Shown here piece after piece: positions 59,005 to 64,000 of a stretch of DNA of 64,000 bases. A program made the translations under genes and the position numbers. Source of the DNA: Cladocopium goreaui (Eukaryota; Sar; Dinophyceae; Suessiales; Symbiodiniaceae). How positions within the stretch are numbered: the first letter of the stretch is position 1; the number at the start of each line of letters is the position of its first letter. The DNA lies in assembly GCA_947184155.2 (NCBI GenBank), contig CAMXCT020006576.1:198501-262500 (forward strand), read 5' to 3'. Below the pieces are notes generated by a model. That model worked only from the letters and a program-made list of their open reading frames with translations, was not told the origin of the DNA and did no database searches.

Positions 59005-59321
59005 TCATATCTCAACATCGTCCGGTCTCGTTTTTTGTGGTTTCACCCTGGGGGGTCCACAGCCCGAACGGTCGTTCTCCATGTTGCTGCGATGTTAAGA
59101 ATGGCTGCAGATTCCATGTTTGAGACAAAGAATGAGCATACAGTAGATTTCAGAACCTCAGTTGTACAATGTACATAGCTATGGCAGCTATGGGAAATCA
59201 CCATTTTTAGTAGCTAGATCATCGAACTGAATGTATAAATGGACCATTTTCCATTGCAAAAATTGTTAAATTAACAGATGCTACTGCAAGCCACTTGCCG
59301 GGGATCATCCCTCTAGCCAAG

Positions 59322-59376
59322 GACGTGTTCTCCGTCTTTTGCTTGGACAATCCAGCATCTTGTCGTTCAACACGTG
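59322..59376 (+). CDS. VWA8: VWA8 exon 44
   Basis: Encodes DVFSVFCLDNPASCRSTR, aligned with family DIFSCHAVDNPKPHSELE. CAAG|G acceptor. The GA donor is chosen for phase with exon 45; a few family residues (MLRQY) are missing, so a small exon may be undetected. Confidence 0.8.
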
Positions 59377-60657
59377 GAGAACGTTACTGGTGTCGAGTGG
59401 TCCACTGTCATCTAAAGATTCCAAAAGCGGCATCTCTGATAGATCATCATTCGCGACCCAGAAGCGGAAAAATCAGTATTTCCCAGATCGTCGCAAATCT
59501 TGATTTCTTGTAGGAGAGTATGATTTCGCACGTTTTGTCTGTCGAAGATGCCACGATCATCCCCTAAATCTAGTGTTTTGACAGCGCCTTTGTTCCCTGC
59601 AAGAAAGCCATGACCACAAGACTAGTTGGCTGCTTATTCCCCTGGGATCCATGGGCAACATGACCCCAACATGAGGTTCAACATCCCAGGGGCCTGTCCA
59701 ACTTCCTATCACACTTGAGGATGCACAATCAGAACTTCAACTGGCGCGGGCCATCGGTTTCTTGGCATCGGGGGGATCTGCCAATGGATGATTCATCCCT
59801 TTGGTACGAGAAGCCTTCGAGGTCCAATTGAAAATATCAGAGTGTAAGAAAAGATCTCCGAAAATCGGACTTTGGCACCTGCTTCTGTCATCGACATGTT
59901 TGTTAGCTACTGTGGAGGCAGCTATGATTATATTTTTTTACCATCTACGAATCATCTACAAGTTGATGATCCCAAAGTTCACTATTTTTTGTTTGTATAG
60001 ATGGGAATGGCTCAAAATTGCCGGGGTTCCATGTCTTTTTTTTTGGCTTGGGTCACCCCTCATCAATTAAGATGATTCACCCGTGTTGCTTCATCCAGGT
60101 CATTTAAGACCTGACCCATTTTGCGGGTTAGCCTGGTCAGCCCCATGTTTGAAATCTGTGTTGTCTACGAAGGTCTCTCTCTCCAGACACTAAGTGTTTG
60201 TTGGCTGTGTCAGAATATCATTTTTTGTTGGTCCCATTCCTATTGTTTCTAGAGTTTGATACGCACTACCACAACGCAACCTGATGCAACCTTCGTTGAA
60301 TAGTTGTATGGTTTATTGATCAATCATGTTTTTAGGAATATGTGGATATAGCACACAGATATATAATGTTATTTATATATATACTGTAAATAAACATACA
60401 CCAGATGGCTACTTTGTCCCAAAAAAAAGGAACGTTTGGATTTACCCAACTCCATGGATTTTTCAGCATGGTTAATCATCAAAAAACAACTATTTCAACT
60501 AAAAAATGAATCTGCCAAGAAAAAATATTCAATGGACATATTAAAAAAAACACTTATATAAATCAGATGATTTATCAATGAATCATCCTATATGTTCAAT
60601 TAAAAAATGACCATCACTGTCTTCCCCTCCGTTGCAGAAAACCTGCCATGCCATCAG

Positions 60658-60745
60658 GTCCCAGCGTCCCCGAGGGCATCCTACGCACCCTGGTGGCGCT
60701 CTTCGCAGATTTGCGCCTGGCACTGGAGGATGGGCGGCTGCAGCA
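60658..60745 (+). CDS. VWA8: VWA8 exon 45
   Basis: Encodes PSVPEGILRTLVALFADLRL then ALEDGRLQ, matching family GPNVPEPILQKLVAAFGELRSLADQG. TCAG|G acceptor, GC donor. The next intron begins with a TATATGATTG array (60780-61200). Confidence 0.94.
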
Positions 60746-60779
60746 GCTCGGCAAAAGGCTAGGTACTGGTTGTGAATAT

Positions 60780-61200
60780 TCGTAGATATATAGATTGTAT
60801 ACAGATTATATATATATATATATATATTTGTATATGATTGTATATGTTCGTATATTATTGTATATGATTCTATGATGATATATGATTGTATATGATTGTA
60901 TATGATTATATATATTTATATCTGATTGTATATTTTTATTTATGATTATATTTGATTAATTATGGTTAATTATGATTAATTATGATTGTATATGATTGTA
61001 TATGATTGTATATGATTGTATATGATTATATATGATTATATCTGATTGTATATGATTATATACGATTGTATATGATTGTATGTGTTTATATATGGTTGTA
61101 TATGATTAATTATGATTGTATATTATTGTATATGATTATAATGATTCTTTATGATTGTATATGATTAATTATAAATGAGTATATATAATATATGGTGATA
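60780..61200. repeat. TATATGATTG array
   Basis: About 40 imperfect 10-bp units just after exon 45. Confidence 0.9.
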
Positions 61201-61529
61201 TGTGATGGTATCCGCCGATATATGGAATTACCCTGCGGCAATCAAACGTGGTAAAGGAAAATCGGACATTTAAAGATGATGTTCAACCTCAAAGCTCCAT
61301 TTATAGTGGATTACCAATGATTAGGGTATATATGATGATATGGTTTCGCGATGGTTTCGGCCAACCCTGCCGGCAGTGATTATGCATATGTATCTGTATA
61401 TATAAGTACATATATAAGTATATATATATGCTAGCCCCCCCAAAAAAAAGCCTTTTTCTATCTTGTAGCCAGTAACTTTCATTTGAAACATGCTGCATTC
61501 CTTCAAAAAAACTAAAAGATTGTTGTTAA

Positions 61530-61840
61530 AGGAAATGCTGCTTACAGGTTACAATCTGCCTTGAAGACAAGATATTCCCTAAATAAAAAAACAGTATCCT
61601 TGCAAGAAAACTACAAGGTGTGGAAAGATGCAATACATCCTTTAATAATGAAGCTCATCCTTCCTCTCATTTGTCTTGTATGACCTTTTTTTGGAAAGAT
61701 TCAACTTCTTCAAACTAATTGCCGTGAAGACAAGGTATTCCCTTAAGTAAGAAGCAGCATTCTTGCAGAAAAATACAAGATGTGGAAAGATGCAATACAT
61801 CTTGTAATAAAGCTCAGCCTTCCTCGCATTTTTCCGTATG
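61530..61840. repeat. Direct duplication of about 180 bp
   Basis: CTTGCAAGAAAACTACAAGGTGTGGAAAGATGCAATACATC at 61598-61638 resembles 61753-61801; preceding GAAGACAAG-TATTCCC also repeats (61562 and 61727). Confidence 0.65.
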
Positions 61841-61999
61841 ACATGTACCGATTTTAAGGAAAGACTTGACATATGGAAGGGCATATTGCACACATACAAT
61901 CATGACCTGTTTCTCTCAAAAAATACTACATACACCCAAGGGTTCTACTTCATAGTATTGTGTTTCTTTGTATGCAATTGTTTTTCAATCAAGTGGTTC

Positions 62000-62350
62000 A
62001 CTCCCTTGTGAAGGAAGCTTTGCTTCTCTCGGAAAGAGTCCCTACCCCCCCCCCACCCTCTTGCTTCTCTCGGAAAGAGTCCCTACCCCCCTTGAAACAG
62101 AAGTGACTTGAACCCATAACAAAAATAATTTGCATTTAATCATTGAGAAGATGAATTTGTAAATTAGAAGATGAGTTTGCAAACTAGAAGGTGGGTTTGC
62201 AGACTAGAAGGTGAGTTTGCAAACTAGAGGGTGAGTTTGCAAACTGTTTTTTTGTGCATTGCATTCTATTTGCAGACATAAAGTTGTGCATTGCATTCTA
62301 TTTTGCGCATTGCATTCTATGTTGCTTTGTGCATTGCATTCTATTTGCAT
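62000..62350. repeat. Three small tandem arrays
   Basis: TTGCTTCTCTCGGAAAGAGT occurs twice (about 62024, 62061); AGTTTGCAAACTAGA-type 20-bp units occur five times (62158-62250); GTGCATTGCATTCTAT occurs four times (62254-62343). Confidence 0.82.
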
Positions 62351-63041
62351 TTTATTTTTGTACAAGCGTCACATACGATATATGACTTGAAGTTATGCTA
62401 AAACAAAAATGTTTAAAAAAAGGTACGTCCGAAATCATCCCCTAGCCGATGATATATATATATATATAATTATATATACACATAGAAATTGTGTATTCAT
62501 GTACCCAGGTAAATAAGGTTATTCTCCTCTTGTATTATGCACAAATATAAGATTGAAGAAAAGGGGTCCCAAAGATGGTGTTCCGATATATTTAACCGGT
62601 GGATATGGCCGTGTTTTGGGTTTCATGTTGAATGTCAGGGCAGTAACCTTTGCTAATCAAACATGGCTGGCTGGGAATTCTACTGAAGTGACTGTTTCAT
62701 GATGGTTCTCTTGGCATTCACTGGCATGTTCATGCAATAGAATGGGTGAACCCGTGAACCTTTACGAAAAATGGCGATTGTCAGGTTTTTTTCCACCTCC
62801 CCAAGGGCGGTTGTTTCCTCACTGATGGGCATATCCGATATCGGCCCGGTAGACTTAAGACCAGGCAGCAATTGAACCAGCAGCAACAAGGGGGGATCAT
62901 ACAACAGAAAGAGGCCCCGACGACTTTTCATGACTTTTCAGAGTGACAACGGGGAGTTGACCGACAAGAATTGCATGCCAAGCCCACACCTCTTTTTCAA
63001 GGCTGTTTCCTCAAGACAGGGCCATCACAATGTCATCTAAG

Positions 63042-63122
63042 GTACCCCTACAGCGCGCGAGAATTGCTGGCAGTCATCCGACACCTGGAGCGCTTCCCAA
63101 ACGAACCTTTGGAGGAGGTTCA
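63042..63122 (+). CDS. VWA8: VWA8 exon 46 (last seen in window)
   Basis: Encodes YPYSARELLAVIRHLERFPN then EPLEEV, matching family YPYSTREVVNIVKHLQKFPTEG. TAAG|G acceptor. Donor either GT at 63118 or GC at 63123. From here to 64000 I see no further certain exon. Confidence 0.92.
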
Positions 63123-64000
63123 GCATGGGTCATCGGGTACGCCATGGAGCAGCGGCTGATCTACCCAGGTCATCAATTGGTGGATTCAACATGGACCATG
63201 AGACCATAGGAGGTATCCACCCTTTGTCTGAAAACCAGATTTTCTTGGGTCTTTGGCGGTCCAATCATCACCATTGGTACTTTCTCCGGTTTTCGTCACT
63301 GCAATCTGCATATCTATCCCTTAGATCCTTCGTTTGGTCTGTTGACAGCCACTTCATTTGTCGTTTTTGTGCAGCTGCAAACCAATGCCCACTTTGTGGC
63401 AGAATACCAGATGAATGTCCTGCCTGGGTATGCCAAAACAAGTCAGAATATGTTCTATAGTTGTCCTCATGTTTGTTCATAAATCCCACTTTGTTTGTTT
63501 GAAACTCCATGGGTTGTTGCTTAGATCATGTTGAATTTTGTGAACCAAGACCTGACCTTTTTTCCCGGCATGTTTGGTAAATTGATCTGACCCCAAGGGA
63601 AACTATTGATATTGAACCCAAAAATATAAGCAAATTATATCAAATGTTCCATGTGTTGGGTTATGGAATCCCCAAGTTCCGTTCTATCTCTACTGGTTGT
63701 GTTAAATCTCCAATTTTCACCAATTTTCCTGATAAGACGTTCCTTCCTGATAAGACGTTCCATTCGTCCAATAGTTTTTGATTAAAATAGTCTTCAATTT
63801 TCCTGACTAAATCTTCCTTTCGCATCCTTTTGTCCACTAGTTGTACTTTTCCTGATTGAAATCAGACGTATTGCCTATTGCTCTTTGCGTCAAAATGGAT
63901 GTATCCAAAAAAAAATCTGCGAAAATTCCAGATTTTGCCCCCCTCCCATCATCTCCCATCTATTCCCATCTTCGATGCCTTGAAGGTCCCCACCTTGGTG

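Larger units (their letters stand above)
3281..63122 (+). other. VWA8: Gene span: VWA8-like mitochondrial AAA+ ATPase, 5' half only
   Basis: About 46 short exons on one strand encode, in collinear order, the N-terminal half of VWA8. In animals VWA8 is a mitochondrial matrix-side AAA+ ATPase of about 1900 residues with three ATPase modules and a C-terminal VWA/MIDAS domain. Diagnostic stretches are GPPGSLRR (module 1), RDTTESDLKQRRE, NREMQLDDGRL, GNPLDPPLR, GPAGCGKSALA (module 2), LHRDTTV, LVLDEADKAP (module 3), LANRPGFPFLGND and YPYSARELL. Each has a close counterpart at the same place in the family. About 2.8 kb of coding sequence covers 60 kb. Reading frame is kept across most junctions with GC, GA or GT donors and AG|G acceptors. 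The VWA domain and 3' end are outside the window. Identity is very likely; exact exon borders are inferred. Confidence 0.93.

Noticed and set aside
63975..63994. Possible next VWA8 exon (FDALK) at the window end
   Set aside because: The family has FDFD nearby, but there is no AG acceptor just upstream and the match is too short.

Overview
The window is eukaryotic nuclear DNA and almost certainly comes from a dinoflagellate (Symbiodiniaceae-like gene architecture). It is AT-rich, full of short inverted-repeat elements and microsatellites, and has no long continuous genes. The real coding sequence is a chain of very short, GC-richer exons on the + strand. Conceptual splicing of these exons requires GC and GA 5' splice sites as often as GT, and nearly every acceptor reads AG followed by G. 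Both traits are known hallmarks of dinoflagellate spliceosomal introns.

One gene dominates the window. About 46 exon pieces (the weakest flagged as tentative) between 3281 and 63122 encode, in order, the first half of a VWA8-family protein (von Willebrand factor A domain-containing protein 8). VWA8 is a mitochondrial AAA+ ATPase with three dynein/midasin-like ATPase modules followed by a C-terminal VWA domain. I can follow the start methionine with a basic presequence-like N-terminus (exon 1), AAA module 1 (exons 3-12, about 5.2-12.6 kb), a linker (exons 13-19), AAA module 2 (exons 20-28, 32.0-40.0 kb), a helical linker (exons 29-34), and AAA module 3 (exons 35-46, 50.8-63.1 kb). Roughly 2.8 kb of coding sequence is spread over 60 kb. 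The rest of the protein, including the VWA domain, must lie beyond base 64000. Exons are 10-163 nt and several are true microexons (17, 18 and 21 nt well supported).

The introns hold nearly all other features. Several families of about 80-150 bp inverted-repeat elements recur. Family A has TACCCTCTGG termini, family B CTGGTTGGTGG termini, family C GGATCCTA termini, and families E and F are less well bounded. They often sit within 30-60 nt of an exon edge, and in one case (40694/40695) the element terminus itself is the splice acceptor. The largest intron (about 18.8-29.2 kb) contains a repeat complex: a 321-bp tandem pair, two long 16-17-bp minisatellite arrays, and a 5.5-kb reverse-transcriptase-derived element flanked by nearly identical 493-bp direct repeats and carrying five tandem RT fragments with a shared frameshift. 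The 46.3-50.8 kb intron carries an intronless, disabled BTB-BACK/beta-propeller retrocopy.

Bases 1-3262 upstream of exon 1 show only repeats and no gene I can support. I found no tRNA, rRNA, CRISPR or prokaryotic-type operon. All VWA8 comparisons rest on my recall of the family, and exon borders are inferred from reading frame and splice consensus, not from transcripts.
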